Assembly (NCBI RefSeq): GCF_029360725.1
Contig: NZ_JARKMY010000009.1
Span: forward strand, 434,001 to 498,000
Length of the DNA: 64,000 nucleotides
Source of the DNA: Chryseolinea sp. H1M3-3
GTDB lineage: Bacteria > Bacteroidota > Bacteroidia > Cytophagales > Cyclobacteriaceae
Reading direction: 5' to 3'
In this document: positions 1-8,707 of the stretch, one piece after another
How the letters are laid out: each line of letters starts with the position of its first letter
Position numbering within the stretch: the stretch's first letter is position 1
Notes under the pieces: model-generated
Database searches by the model: none
Told to the model about the DNA's origin: nothing
The model's input: the letters and a program-made list of their open reading frames with translations, nothing else
Position numbers and translations under genes: made by a program

Positions 1-460
1 GAAACAACGGCGCATGCATGAAACAAATATTTGCACGATCGAGACTGCGTTTTAACTCGTCAATATCATTTGTGAACTTGTATCCAAAATATTCTAGCAA
101 GTTGGACGAGCCGCAAGCTGATGACACGCCATAGTTACCATGTTTTGCAACGGGCTGCCCAGCGGCCGCCACCACAAATGAAGACAGCGTTGACATATTG
201 AAGGTATTCTTTCCATCTCCTCCTGTACCACAAACGTCCATCACGGGTTGATCAAATCTGGCAGGAACACAAAGCTCGAGCATCGCATCACGAAACCCTT
301 GAAGTTCATCGACGGTGATACTTCGCATCATATAAACAGTCATGAAAGCAGAAGTCTGGCTGGGATTATATTTACCCAGTGCTAACTCTACGAGTACCTG
401 TCGTGCGGTTTCTTTTGTGAGAGATCGGTGGTCGATCAGTTCGTTTAGAATATGTTTCAT
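1..460 (-). CDS. trpD: Anthranilate phosphoribosyltransferase, C-terminus cut by window edge
   Basis: This enzyme transfers a phosphoribosyl group from PRPP to anthranilate, the second step of tryptophan synthesis, in the cytoplasm. The first 153 residues are visible; the rest lies beyond position 1. Translation from the ATG at 460 gives the family's N-terminal helical domain, then the PRPP-binding GTGGD motif at residues 78-82 followed by KNTFNMST, and the KHGN motif at 106-109 with the Ser-rich stretch after it. It follows trpG by 65 bp on the same strand, so it is the third gene of a trpE-trpG-trpD operon. The spacer before its start holds a short CAACACTTC repeat also found upstream of other genes here. 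Identification rests on clear motifs and on the operon. Confidence 0.95.
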   Translation of the reverse strand, partial: MKHILNELIDHRSLTKETARQVLVELALGKYNPSQTSAFMTVYMMRSITVDELQGFRDAMLELCVPARFDQPVMDVCGTGGDGKNTFNMSTLSSFVVAAAGQPVAKHGNYGVSSACGSSNLLEYFGYKFTNDIDELKRSLDRANICFMHAPLF

Positions 461-525
461 CGAGGTGTTGAAGTGTTGTGGTTCTAAGTGTTGACGTGGT
501 TGCGTTACAGTCTGATGCCGCCCAT

Positions 526-1092
526 TTAGCTTTTCAGCCAATTTGAAATCATCTTTGGACCTTCTGGGGTCATGATGGATTCCGGGTGAAATTGCAATCC
601 TTTGACATCATACTTTAAATGCCGCAGGCCCATGATGAGACCTTCGTCATTGACTGCCGTTATTTTTAAGTCTGACGGAAATCCTTCTGGACGGACAGCC
701 CAGGAGTGATAGTGCGTACCTTGAAATGTCTTTGGCACCCCTTTGAACAGGTATTCATCATCATCCTTTACTTCGACGGTTGAAGTAACGCCGTGAAGAA
801 CTTTAGGAATATTAATCAGTGAAGCTCCATAGACTTCTCCAATTCCCTGGTGGCCAAGACAAATCCCTAAAATACTTTTAGTCGGGCCGTATTCTTTGAT
901 CACTTGTTTCATGATACCAGCTTCGTCTGGAATACCGGGACCAGGTGATAATAGAATCTTGTCGTATTTTTTTACATCCTCCACCGTTATTTTGTCATTT
1001 CTGTAGATGTCCAGAGTTTGTCCAAGCTCCCTTAAGATATGCACCAGGTTGTATGTAAATGAGTCGTAGTTATCGAGTACTAAAATTTTCAT
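526..1092 (-). CDS. trpG: Anthranilate synthase component II (glutamine amidotransferase)
   Basis: TrpG hydrolyses glutamine and passes ammonia to TrpE for anthranilate synthesis. The 188-residue protein is a complete class I glutamine amidotransferase: N-terminal MKILVLDNYDSFTYNL, oxyanion region SPGPGIP near residues 49-55, nucleophile Cys78 in GICLGHQ, and His169/Glu171 in QFHPES, so the triad is intact. An open frame extends upstream to a TTG at 1137 that overlaps the trpE stop, but the family's conserved N-terminus begins at the ATG at 1092, which I prefer. A 41-bp spacer of A-rich near-repeats separates it from trpE. PabA-type use for folate synthesis cannot be excluded from sequence alone, since many bacteria share one subunit, but the trp operon makes trpG the natural name. 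Confidence 0.95.
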   Translation of the reverse strand: MKILVLDNYDSFTYNLVHILRELGQTLDIYRNDKITVEDVKKYDKILLSPGPGIPDEAGIMKQVIKEYGPTKSILGICLGHQGIGEVYGASLINIPKVLHGVTSTVEVKDDDEYLFKGVPKTFQGTHYHSWAVRPEGFPSDLKITAVNDEGLIMGLRHLKYDVKGLQFHPESIMTPEGPKMISNWLKS

Positions 1093-1133
1093 CGTATTTA
1101 ATCTTCTAATTTTCCAATCGTCATTATTTTCAA

Positions 1134-2537
1134 TCAAATCTTTTCCGCCATTAGCACTGCTTTCCGCAGCGCTTCAAGTTTATTGTTTACTTCCTGAAGT
1201 TCACTCTCAGCCTTTGATTTTGAGACCACACCAGCACCAGCCTGGAAGATCAATTTGTTACCATGACTTAAAAATGTTCGAATCATGATCGCATGGTTGA
1301 AAGAACCATCAAACCCGATAAAGCCAATAGCCCCACCGTAAAAACTCCGGTTTATATTTTCATATTTATTAATGAGTGTGATCGCCATATGCTTTGGTGC
1401 TCCGGATAATGTTCCTGCAGGAAAAGTATCCGCTGCCATGCGAATAACTGAAGCATCTTTACTCAATGTCCCGGTTACTTTAGAAACCAGATGAATAACG
1501 TGAGAATAGAATTGAATTTCTTTAAAGACTTCTACTTTTACGTGCGCTGCATTTCTGCTCATGTCGTTTCGCGCCAAATCAACAAGCATGACATGTTCAG
1601 CATTTTCCTTCTCATCCCCAGCAAGTTTTTCGGCGAGGGCAGCATCTTCCTGATCGTTACCAGATCTTCGGAACGTGCCCGCTATAGGGTAGATGTGTGC
1701 TTTACCGTTTGCTACCTGCAGTTGCGCCTCGGGAGAAGAACCCAGCAATTTAAAACTGCCATAGTCGAAATAGAATAAATAAGGGGATGGATTTATAGAA
1801 CGCAACGAACGATAAACATTAAACTCATCGCCCTTAAACCCCGTGACAAACCTCCGGGAGAGAACAATTTGAAAGACATCGCCCCGGTAACAATGTTCTT
1901 TTCCCTTTTCAATGATCTTTAAAAAAGATTCGTCGTCAACATTGGAAGTTTCGCCATCGGTGAGCGAAAAACGGTAGGTAGCAAAACGATTGCTGAAAAT
2001 AATTTGTTCAATCCTATCCAACGTACTCCTGCATTCGACGTTTCCCTCATAGCAATGTTCAAATAGACTTAACTCATTGGAGAAATGATCAACAATAATT
2101 ACGTATCGATATAATTTATAAAGGATATCAGGAATAAGTTTTTCTTTTTGGGTAATCGCCACGTCTTCGAAGTAACGGATCGAGTCGTAAGCCATGTAGC
2201 CAAATAAACCACAGTTTACATACTTGGAGACAACCTTATCGGGTTCAAATGCACTTCTAAAATTATCAAACAACTCCGTTACCTGGCCCACTCTCGTAAT
2301 CGGTGCGCTAAAAAATTGACCATCAGGATAACGTGACTCCACTACATCATCACTCACTTGAAAAGATGCGATCGGTTCACAACAGATAAAAGACAAACTG
2401 TTTTCATGTCCGTGATAGTCGGAACTCTCCAGGAGAATACTTCCTGCATAAACATCCCGGAGCTTGAGATAAATGTTCACTGGGGTAATTGTGTCGGCTA
2501 ACAGCTTTTTAGAATACGTTTTCAGTTTGTACTTCAT
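1134..2537 (-). CDS. trpE: Anthranilate synthase component I
   Basis: TrpE makes anthranilate from chorismate using ammonia from TrpG, the committed step to tryptophan. The 467-residue length is normal. Chorismate-binding motifs are present: SPEAQ near 268-272, PIAGTFRR at 284-291, DLARND at 320-325 and FPAGTLSGAPK at 372-382. The N-terminal LLES at 35-38 is the element that binds tryptophan in feedback-inhibited TrpE proteins, so allosteric inhibition is likely; PabB and isochorismate synthases usually lack it. It is first in the trpE-trpG-trpD block. No leader peptide, T-box or attenuator is visible in the short gap up to the terminator at 2581-2615, so control by attenuation is not supported here. 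Confidence 0.96.
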   Translation of the reverse strand: MKYKLKTYSKKLLADTITPVNIYLKLRDVYAGSILLESSDYHGHENSLSFICCEPIASFQVSDDVVESRYPDGQFFSAPITRVGQVTELFDNFRSAFEPDKVVSKYVNCGLFGYMAYDSIRYFEDVAITQKEKLIPDILYKLYRYVIIVDHFSNELSLFEHCYEGNVECRSTLDRIEQIIFSNRFATYRFSLTDGETSNVDDESFLKIIEKGKEHCYRGDVFQIVLSRRFVTGFKGDEFNVYRSLRSINPSPYLFYFDYGSFKLLGSSPEAQLQVANGKAHIYPIAGTFRRSGNDQEDAALAEKLAGDEKENAEHVMLVDLARNDMSRNAAHVKVEVFKEIQFYSHVIHLVSKVTGTLSKDASVIRMAADTFPAGTLSGAPKHMAITLINKYENINRSFYGGAIGFIGFDGSFNHAIMIRTFLSHGNKLIFQAGAGVVSKSKAESELQEVNNKLEALRKAVLMAEKI

Positions 2538-2580
2538 GTCAAATTTAATTTTTCACTTAGGGTGAAGTTTATTTAGTAAC

Positions 2581-2615
2581 AAAAAAAGAAGGCCTGCTGT
2601 GAACAGCAGGCCTTC
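2581..2615 (-). terminator. Rho-independent terminator after thx
   Basis: A perfect 12-bp stem (2588-2599 with 2604-2615) with a TGAA-type four-base loop is followed, on the minus strand, by seven Ts at 2587-2581. It lies downstream of the Thx gene and just upstream of trpE, so it separates the ribosomal gene's transcript from the trp operon. Confidence 0.9.
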
Positions 2616-2707
2616 GGCTTATTTTAAAGTCATAACAAGGCTGTTCACAAATCGAGTACTGATCTGTGCCACCACCAAGCTATGTTTGATAATCTTTTCA
2701 TATTTAA

Positions 2708-2899
2708 TTAAGCATCCGCTTTCTTCTTTGGAGCGGTTCTTTTGGGCTTCGCAGCAGCGTCAGCAGCTGATGCTGCAGGAGCAACTTTCTTTGAGGCAGT
2801 TCTTTTTAGTTTTGCTTTAAGAGCTTTTTTCTTTCTTGAATTCCCATAAGAATCTCTCCAGATTTTTCCTTTTTTCGATTTTTTATCTCCTTTTCCCAT
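2708..2899 (-). CDS. 30S ribosomal protein Thx (THX family)
   Basis: This is a 63-residue, very basic protein that starts MGKGDKKSKKGKIWRDSYG, the signature of bacterial Thx proteins, which sit in the head of the 30S subunit. The conserved core is residues 1-25; the rest is a Lys/Ala/Pro-rich tail such as is common in Bacteroidota versions. An in-frame extension to 2926 exists, but the ATG at 2899 gives the exact family N-terminus and lies about 20 bases after the predicted transcription start. The gene stands alone between its own promoter and terminator. Its base composition and low-complexity tail make it easy to miss. Confidence 0.9.
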   Translation of the reverse strand: MGKGDKKSKKGKIWRDSYGNSRKKKALKAKLKRTASKKVAPAASAADAAAKPKRTAPKKKADA

Positions 2900-2923
2900 G
2901 GAATTTTTCGTGATTTGAGAGCG

Positions 2924-2954
2924 CAATTATAAGAAAGTCTTCATTGATTGCAAA
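2924..2954 (-). promoter_or_regulatory. Bacteroidota-type promoter of thx
   Basis: On the minus strand a TTTG (2954-2951) is followed after 19 bases by TATAATTG (2931-2924). This fits the Bacteroidota vegetative consensus of -33 TTTG and -7 TAnnTTTG, with one mismatch in the -7 box. It would place the transcript start about 18-20 bases before the ATG at 2899. No other match near a gene in this window is as good. Confidence 0.5.
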
Positions 2955-3016
2955 AGGAGATCAGAAAAAAGTTGCGGCAAGTCCACCGTTGTCACTCAAA
3001 CAATGGACCTTTACTT

Positions 3017-5074
3017 CTACCAAATCTTCACCCGCGCGCTATCTGGTCTAAACATCTTATCCCCTTCTTTCACTCCAAATGCTTCATAGAAGGGTTCAAA
3101 GTTAGTTAAAGGCCCATTTGCTCTATACATACCGGGAGCATGGGGATCTGTCAATACCTGGGTGCGTAAAAACTCATCTTTAAACTTGATACGCCAAATG
3201 GTAGCCCATGACACAAAGAATCGTTGTTCAGGCGTTAGACCATCAATCGGGCCAGGCTTTTTATTGGTTTTGTAGAAACGTTGCAAACCTTCATACGCCA
3301 TTACAATTCCGCCAAGATCGCCAATATTTTCACCGAGCGTAAATTCACCCTGCACAAAGACACCTGGTAGTGGTTCATATTTATTATACTGTTGGGCATA
3401 CGCTTTCCCCTTTTCTTTGAACAGCGCAAGATCTTTTTCTGCCCACCAGTTTTTAAGGTTTCCCTCAGCATCAAACTGACTTCCCTGGTCATCAAAACCA
3501 TGCGATATTTCGTGTCCGATTACAGCTCCTATGCCGCCATAGTTAACAGCTTCATCAGCCCTGTAATCGTAAAAGGGTGGTTGCAAAATCCCGGCAGGAA
3601 AAACGATTTCATTAAATAGCGGATTATAATAGGCATTCACCGTTTGAGGAGTCATCTCCCATTCTGTCTTATCCACCGGTTTATCAAGTTTTGCAATCTC
3701 TTCTTCTACCTGAAACCGGGCAGCACGCACAGCGTTGGTAAAGTAAGACGCCTTCTCCGGCGACTTTTCAATTTCCAACTTGGAATAATCTTTCCACTTA
3801 TCAGGATATCCAATCTTAACCGTAAAAGTGCTTAATTTTTTTAACGCCATTTCTTTGGTTGAATCCGACATCCAATCCAAACTTTTCAGACGATCGGCAA
3901 ATGCGAGTTTAATGTTCTCCACCATATCCAATGCTTTTTGCTTTGCTTCCGGGGGAAAATGTTCTTCAACATACAGCTTGCCTATAGCTTCACCTAAGAA
4001 TCCATCGGTTACATCAAGGACTCGTTTCCAACGAGGGCGCATTTTATCAGTGCCGCGCAGATATTTGCTATTGAAATTAAATGACTCAGTCACAAAAGCA
4101 TTATTCAGGAAGGGTGCCGAGCCGCGGAGCAATGCTGCTTTCAAGTAAGTTTTTATATCATCCAGTTTGTATGTGCTAACGATCTTTTCATACTCTTGCA
4201 AATAAGCAGGCTCCGTAACGATCAGGGTATCCTCATTTACGTTAAGTTCGGAGAAATATTTTTTCCAATCGACTGACGGAACAAGTTTGGAGAGATCGGC
4301 CACCGACTTTGGATTGTATTGAAGTGTCGGATTTCTTCTGTCCTCTTTACTCAGCATTTTTTTGGCCAGCTGTGTTTCTATAGCAAGTACAACAGCCCCG
4401 TTTGCATTGGCCTGCGCTTCTTGCTCACCGTTTAACTTAAACAGGTTCGCGATGAATGTTTTGTATTTCTCCCGCGTTTCTTTTGACTTTGCATCCTCAT
4501 TCAGATAGTAATCACGTTCGGGTAGTCCTAATCCGCCTGACTCCAGATAAGCAGCCATCTTCTTACTATTCTTAAGATCGGGAAAAACACTAAAACCAAA
4601 GAAGGCTCCTCCGCCGGTCTTCACATCTGCCACCAGATAATTCTGAATATCGTTTTTACTTTTGATATTATTGATCTGTTCGAGGTAAGGCTTTAGAGGC
4701 TCTGTGCCTACTTTCTCGGCAAGAACTGAATCCATTCCTATGGAATAAAAATCGGCAGCCTTGCGCTGGTCGGTTCCTTCGGAATACTTTTCCGTATCCG
4801 CTCCGGCTTTCTTTAACACATTTAAAACCGCTTCGTTATTGAATTCTCGCAGTTCATTAAAGGAGCCCCAACGACCTTGATCCGGAGGTATAGCAGCCTT
4901 TGAGATCCAGCCACCGTTAACAAATTTGAAGAAATCATCCTGCGGCCTGACAGCGGAATCAACATGCTGCAGGTTAATTCCCACGCCAGTAAGCTTTTCT
5001 TCAGTTTTTTGGGAAGCACAAGCAGCAATTAGAAATCCCCCTCCTGCCAGTACGAGGTACAATATTTTTTTCAT
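3017..5074 (-). CDS. M13 family zinc metallopeptidase (PepO/neprilysin-like) lipoprotein
   Basis: This is a 685-residue exported endopeptidase of the neprilysin/PepO family, which cleaves oligopeptides outside the cytoplasm. The N-terminus MKKILYLVLAGGGFLIAAC is a lipoprotein signal with Cys near residue 19, so it should be anchored in the envelope. The N-terminal M13 domain contains DDFFKFVNGGW. The catalytic domain has NAYYNP, FPAGILQPPF, the zinc motif HEISH at 521-525, the third ligand Glu582 in GENIGD with Asp586, and a C-terminal tail ending in RVKIW, close to the family's usual CxxW ending but without the Cys. All catalytic residues are present. An in-frame start at 5095 is less likely than the ATG at 5074, which begins the signal peptide. 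It appears to be a single-gene unit. Confidence 0.93.
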   Translation of the reverse strand: MKKILYLVLAGGGFLIAACASQKTEEKLTGVGINLQHVDSAVRPQDDFFKFVNGGWISKAAIPPDQGRWGSFNELREFNNEAVLNVLKKAGADTEKYSEGTDQRKAADFYSIGMDSVLAEKVGTEPLKPYLEQINNIKSKNDIQNYLVADVKTGGGAFFGFSVFPDLKNSKKMAAYLESGGLGLPERDYYLNEDAKSKETREKYKTFIANLFKLNGEQEAQANANGAVVLAIETQLAKKMLSKEDRRNPTLQYNPKSVADLSKLVPSVDWKKYFSELNVNEDTLIVTEPAYLQEYEKIVSTYKLDDIKTYLKAALLRGSAPFLNNAFVTESFNFNSKYLRGTDKMRPRWKRVLDVTDGFLGEAIGKLYVEEHFPPEAKQKALDMVENIKLAFADRLKSLDWMSDSTKEMALKKLSTFTVKIGYPDKWKDYSKLEIEKSPEKASYFTNAVRAARFQVEEEIAKLDKPVDKTEWEMTPQTVNAYYNPLFNEIVFPAGILQPPFYDYRADEAVNYGGIGAVIGHEISHGFDDQGSQFDAEGNLKNWWAEKDLALFKEKGKAYAQQYNKYEPLPGVFVQGEFTLGENIGDLGGIVMAYEGLQRFYKTNKKPGPIDGLTPEQRFFVSWATIWRIKFKDEFLRTQVLTDPHAPGMYRANGPLTNFEPFYEAFGVKEGDKMFRPDSARVKIW

Positions 5075-5362
5075 AAGGGTTAATGAGTTTGCCACGAATA
5101 TAAAAGCAAAACCGATGTTAACAATGGTATTTTACTGGGAAACGTTCCCGAATACCACAGATTGGAGTACTTTAGAAGATAGAGGTCGGATACTTGAACT
5201 TAAGTACGATGCCGCGGCAGGCGTTTAGGCAATAATCGCAGTTTTGAATGGTTATCGTCTTTGATTAAAAGTCGGAGACAAAAAAATTAGCATCAAATCC
5301 TTTATTCTGGTATGGTCTATTTGTAATAACTTTTGAATATTGCTGCTCCTAAACTGATCAAT

Positions 5363-6061
5363 ATGACACGCCTGCTTATAACATTCCTTGCCGTGATTCT
5401 GTCGGCACAACTCTTCGCACAATGCAACGAATTTTTTCCTTTAAAGGAGAATGTCCGGTATGAATACGAGATGTACGACAAAAAAGAGAAGATGACTTTT
5501 AAAATGTCTCACACGATGAAAAATGTATCCGGCTCCGGAGACAACATGAGTGCAACGTTAGCTCAGGACATGTATGATCCAAAAAAAGGCGATAAGATTT
5601 CCTCGTCAGAATTAAATTGGACCTGTGAAAACGGTGTATTGCATTTTGATATGAAGTCAATGTCCCTAACGATGGACAATGGTCAACAAATGAACATGGG
5701 TGAAACGGGGATGAGTATGGATGTGACTGGTGATCGCCTCGACCTCCCTTCAAATCTTTCAGTAGGGCAAACGTTAAAGGATGTATCCTACAACATTAAA
5801 ATGGCCATGGGTAACATGACACTGATGAACCGTACGTTCCATGTAAAAGATCGAAAAGTTGAAGCCCAGGAAAATATTACAACTCCTGCGGGCACTTTTA
5901 GTTGTTACAAAGTGACCTACATAACATCCGACGACAAAGGGCGAAATTCTTCCAAATCAGCGGTGTGGTATGCGAAAGATGCAGGGATGGTCAAATCTGA
6001 AATGTATACTGACGACGGAAAACTAACTAACCGTCAATTGTTGGTTAAGATTGAGAAATGA
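5363..6061 (+). CDS. Secreted protein of the TapB/DUF3108-like type, function unknown
   Basis: This is a 232-residue exported protein. The ATG at 5363 starts a clean signal peptide (MTRLLITFLAVILSAQLFAQ), which is why it is preferred to the upstream start at 5333. The mature part is a Met- and Lys-rich beta-type sequence beginning CNEFFPLKENVRYEYEMYD and ending in a segment with GTFSCYKVTY and VWYAKDAGMVKSE. That arrangement resembles the TapB/DUF3108-like exported proteins of Bacteroidota, whose role is not established. It stands alone between two minus-strand genes. The family call is a recollection of pattern, not a search; a periplasmic or outer-membrane location is well supported. Confidence 0.7.
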   Translation: MTRLLITFLAVILSAQLFAQCNEFFPLKENVRYEYEMYDKKEKMTFKMSHTMKNVSGSGDNMSATLAQDMYDPKKGDKISSSELNWTCENGVLHFDMKSMSLTMDNGQQMNMGETGMSMDVTGDRLDLPSNLSVGQTLKDVSYNIKMAMGNMTLMNRTFHVKDRKVEAQENITTPAGTFSCYKVTYITSDDKGRNSSKSAVWYAKDAGMVKSEMYTDDGKLTNRQLLVKIEK

Positions 6062-6210
6062 TCCTACGTTCTTACGTCTGCTGCACTTTGTACATTGAAT
6101 ACAATCAGATATTGGTTGTCATTTAATTAAAAACGGAACGCTGCTTCTCCACTAAATATTTCCATTTTCAATCAGTATAAACAATGAGTGCGCAGGTCGT
6201 TGATTTTTAT

Positions 6211-8652
6211 TTATTCTTCCTTCAGCACTTCAACCGGGTTAAGTGACGCTGCCCGGATCGCCAGGTAACCTACACAAATTACCGCAAGTATTAATTCAGC
6301 GATGAAGGCACTAACAAAAATAAGCGGACTGATAGTTATTCGGTTGTGCTCGGGAATGGCACTAAGCCACTGTTGCATCAAATACCATGACGTAGGTGCT
6401 GCTGTAAATAAAGCAATGATGATAAGTCGGATGTATTCTTTATTAAACATCAGGTAAATCCCAGGTAAAGATGCGCCGAAAACTTTTCTGATTCCAATCT
6501 CCTTTTTGCGTTGTTCCGCTGAATAAGAAACCAGTCCTACTAACCCCATCACCGCAATGGTGATAGAAAGACCTGTAAAAATTATAAACATGGCGCCCAA
6601 CCTTCGCTCCGGCACATACTGCTGTTTTAGTTGTTCATCATAAAACGAAAATGACATCGGTGAATCCGATAATTGTTTCCATTTCGCCTCTAGTTTATTT
6701 GTAAGTTCGGATACCTCTTCGGTGTTATACCGTACCAACGCGATCCGATCGGGTCCATTAATATTGGATTGAATGTTAAAAAACATGAAGGGAAATATTG
6801 TGTTGCGCAAAGGCTGAAGATGAACGTCTTTCACAACACCAATAACTTCCTGAGGACCTAGATCATCTCCAATATAAATGACTCGTTTACCAATAGCTTC
6901 CTCTATCGTCCAGCCTAATAGCCTACAAGTCGTTTCGGTAAGCACAACAGCATTCAAATCCGACGGCCTGTTTTTTTCAAAAACCCTTCCTGACAGTAAT
7001 TTCATTTTGGTTGTCTCAAAAAAATGTTCTTCGACCTTGATAATCGAAATAGAATGCTTCGTATCATCTCCTTCACGCATAAACATATCTTCAAAACCTT
7101 CGCGTATATCCATCGAGAGCGAAGCGCTGGTGACGCCAGGTATCTGTGAAATTTCTTCGCGAAAAGATTCTAACTGCTGCCCTATTTTATCAACATGGTT
7201 AATAACGATCAAATTTTCTCGATCAAAACCGATATCTTTTGTTTGGTAGAATTTTAGCTGTTGAAAAACAACCAAAGTGGCGACCATCAATACGATGGAA
7301 ATTGAAAATTGAAATACCACAAGGGTATTTCTGAATGTGGATTTCTTAAATCCGGACGAAAGTCTTCCCTTCAACACCTGTGCCGGCTGAAATGACGTTA
7401 AGTAAAATGCCGGATATAGTCCTGCAAAAAAACCTACTAGCACCGGTGTTATTAAAATGAGTGCAACCGATAAAGCACCATTCATGGCAGATATCGGTAT
7501 CTCGATTCCAACAACAGGTTGAATGATCAAACGTAATATTTCCATAACACCGAGTCCAAGAAGCATGGCAACAAAAGTCATCATAATATGCTCGACCTGG
7601 AATTGCATGACAAGCGACTTTCTCAACACTCCCAAGGTCTTTTTTACGCCCACTTCTTTTGCACGTTTCGCCGCTCTCGCTGTCGAAAGGTTAACGAAAT
7701 TTATGATCGCTATGAGCAGAATAAAAATGCCAATGGCACTAAACACGTACACATATCTGATGTCGCCTTCAGGGCCTAACCTGTTGCCCGTCTTATAAGA
7801 TTGAAGGTGGATATCTTTTACAGGCTGAAGATATAATTTCCATTCGCCGCGTTCACGAACAAAACTGTTGTAATCCATATGAAGCTTTTTGAACGTAGCA
7901 AGAGCATAACGATCTGCGAATGTTTTAAGCTTCATGTCAAGCGCCACCGCGTCTGCACCTGGCCTCAGTTTAACATAGGTCACCACCTGAGTCCATATCC
8001 AACTCCAGTCAAATTCTTTAATATTTGGATTTGTGTACATGGAGATCATGTAATCGAAATGAAAATGAGTATTTGTTGGTTGCGTTTCGGTTACACCTGT
8101 CACTTCAACGGCCGTTCTGTCATTACCAACTAAAATAATTTTGCCGAGGGCGGGCTGATCTCCAAAAAGTCTGATGGCGGCTTTGTCGGAAAGTACAACT
8201 TTCCCAATACCCTTCAATGCCGTTTGGGGATCGCCCTCTTTAAGTTTATAATCAAAGAAGGAAAAGAAATTAGAATCGGCGGCAAAGAAACGTTCTTCAT
8301 TAATTGCGATAATGTCGCCATCGGGTTTTGTATATCTCACGAGCTGTGCGCCTGGTGTGTTGATTCTCATCACCGCTTCAATTTCAGGATACTCATTAAT
8401 CAAGCCGAACGCAACGGCTGGGCCGGTGGAGTTAAACAATCCACCAGCAGGATCCCAAAGATTGGTTTGTACGATGCAATACATGCGGTCAACATTCCGG
8501 TGGTAATTGTCGAAGCTGACTTCGTGTGATACATATACGAAGATGACCATTGTAGTACCCAAACCTAATGCCAGGCCAATTACCTTTATCAATGCATAAT
8601 AACGTTCGCGAAGTATGGTACGAAGTGCGGTTTTGAAATAGTTTTGTAACAT
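6211..8652 (-). CDS. FtsX/MacB-type ABC transporter permease (no ATPase domain)
   Basis: This is an 813-residue membrane protein with the double FtsX layout: one membrane helix near residues 20-42, a large periplasmic MacB-like domain, three helices around residues 290-440, a second periplasmic domain, and three helices at the C-terminus. Each FtsX half carries the cytoplasmic coupling motif (AKEVGVKKTLG and KKEIGIRKVFGAS). MacB-type proteins use ATP hydrolysed by a partner to drive work in the periplasm, such as efflux or lipoprotein release. No ATPase is fused or adjacent. The ATG at 8652 matches the usual start MLQNYFKTALR; an open extension to 8730 overlaps the upstream permease gene and is not convincing. 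It is the second gene of a pair, 55 bp after its neighbour. Confidence 0.88.
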   Translation of the reverse strand: MLQNYFKTALRTILRERYYALIKVIGLALGLGTTMVIFVYVSHEVSFDNYHRNVDRMYCIVQTNLWDPAGGLFNSTGPAVAFGLINEYPEIEAVMRINTPGAQLVRYTKPDGDIIAINEERFFAADSNFFSFFDYKLKEGDPQTALKGIGKVVLSDKAAIRLFGDQPALGKIILVGNDRTAVEVTGVTETQPTNTHFHFDYMISMYTNPNIKEFDWSWIWTQVVTYVKLRPGADAVALDMKLKTFADRYALATFKKLHMDYNSFVRERGEWKLYLQPVKDIHLQSYKTGNRLGPEGDIRYVYVFSAIGIFILLIAIINFVNLSTARAAKRAKEVGVKKTLGVLRKSLVMQFQVEHIMMTFVAMLLGLGVMEILRLIIQPVVGIEIPISAMNGALSVALILITPVLVGFFAGLYPAFYLTSFQPAQVLKGRLSSGFKKSTFRNTLVVFQFSISIVLMVATLVVFQQLKFYQTKDIGFDRENLIVINHVDKIGQQLESFREEISQIPGVTSASLSMDIREGFEDMFMREGDDTKHSISIIKVEEHFFETTKMKLLSGRVFEKNRPSDLNAVVLTETTCRLLGWTIEEAIGKRVIYIGDDLGPQEVIGVVKDVHLQPLRNTIFPFMFFNIQSNINGPDRIALVRYNTEEVSELTNKLEAKWKQLSDSPMSFSFYDEQLKQQYVPERRLGAMFIIFTGLSITIAVMGLVGLVSYSAEQRKKEIGIRKVFGASLPGIYLMFNKEYIRLIIIALFTAAPTSWYLMQQWLSAIPEHNRITISPLIFVSAFIAELILAVICVGYLAIRAASLNPVEVLKEE

Positions 8653-8707
8653 GGGAAAAAGTGTTGAAGGGTTGACGTTCGAGGCGTTGAAGTGTGGTAG
8701 ATCAAAT

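Noticed and set aside
526-1137. Extended trpG starting at TTG 1137
   Set aside because: It would overlap the trpE stop and add 15 residues absent from the family. The conserved N-terminus begins at 1092.
2538-2580. TAAATTTG just before the trpE ATG as a -7 promoter box
   Set aside because: It ends two bases before the start codon, so the transcript would begin inside the gene, and no TTTG lies at the proper upstream spacing.
5137-5149. GGGAAACGTTCCC dyad between the M13 and TapB-like genes
   Set aside because: The arms are only five bases and no LacI-type regulator or sugar gene is nearby; such a short dyad may well occur by chance.
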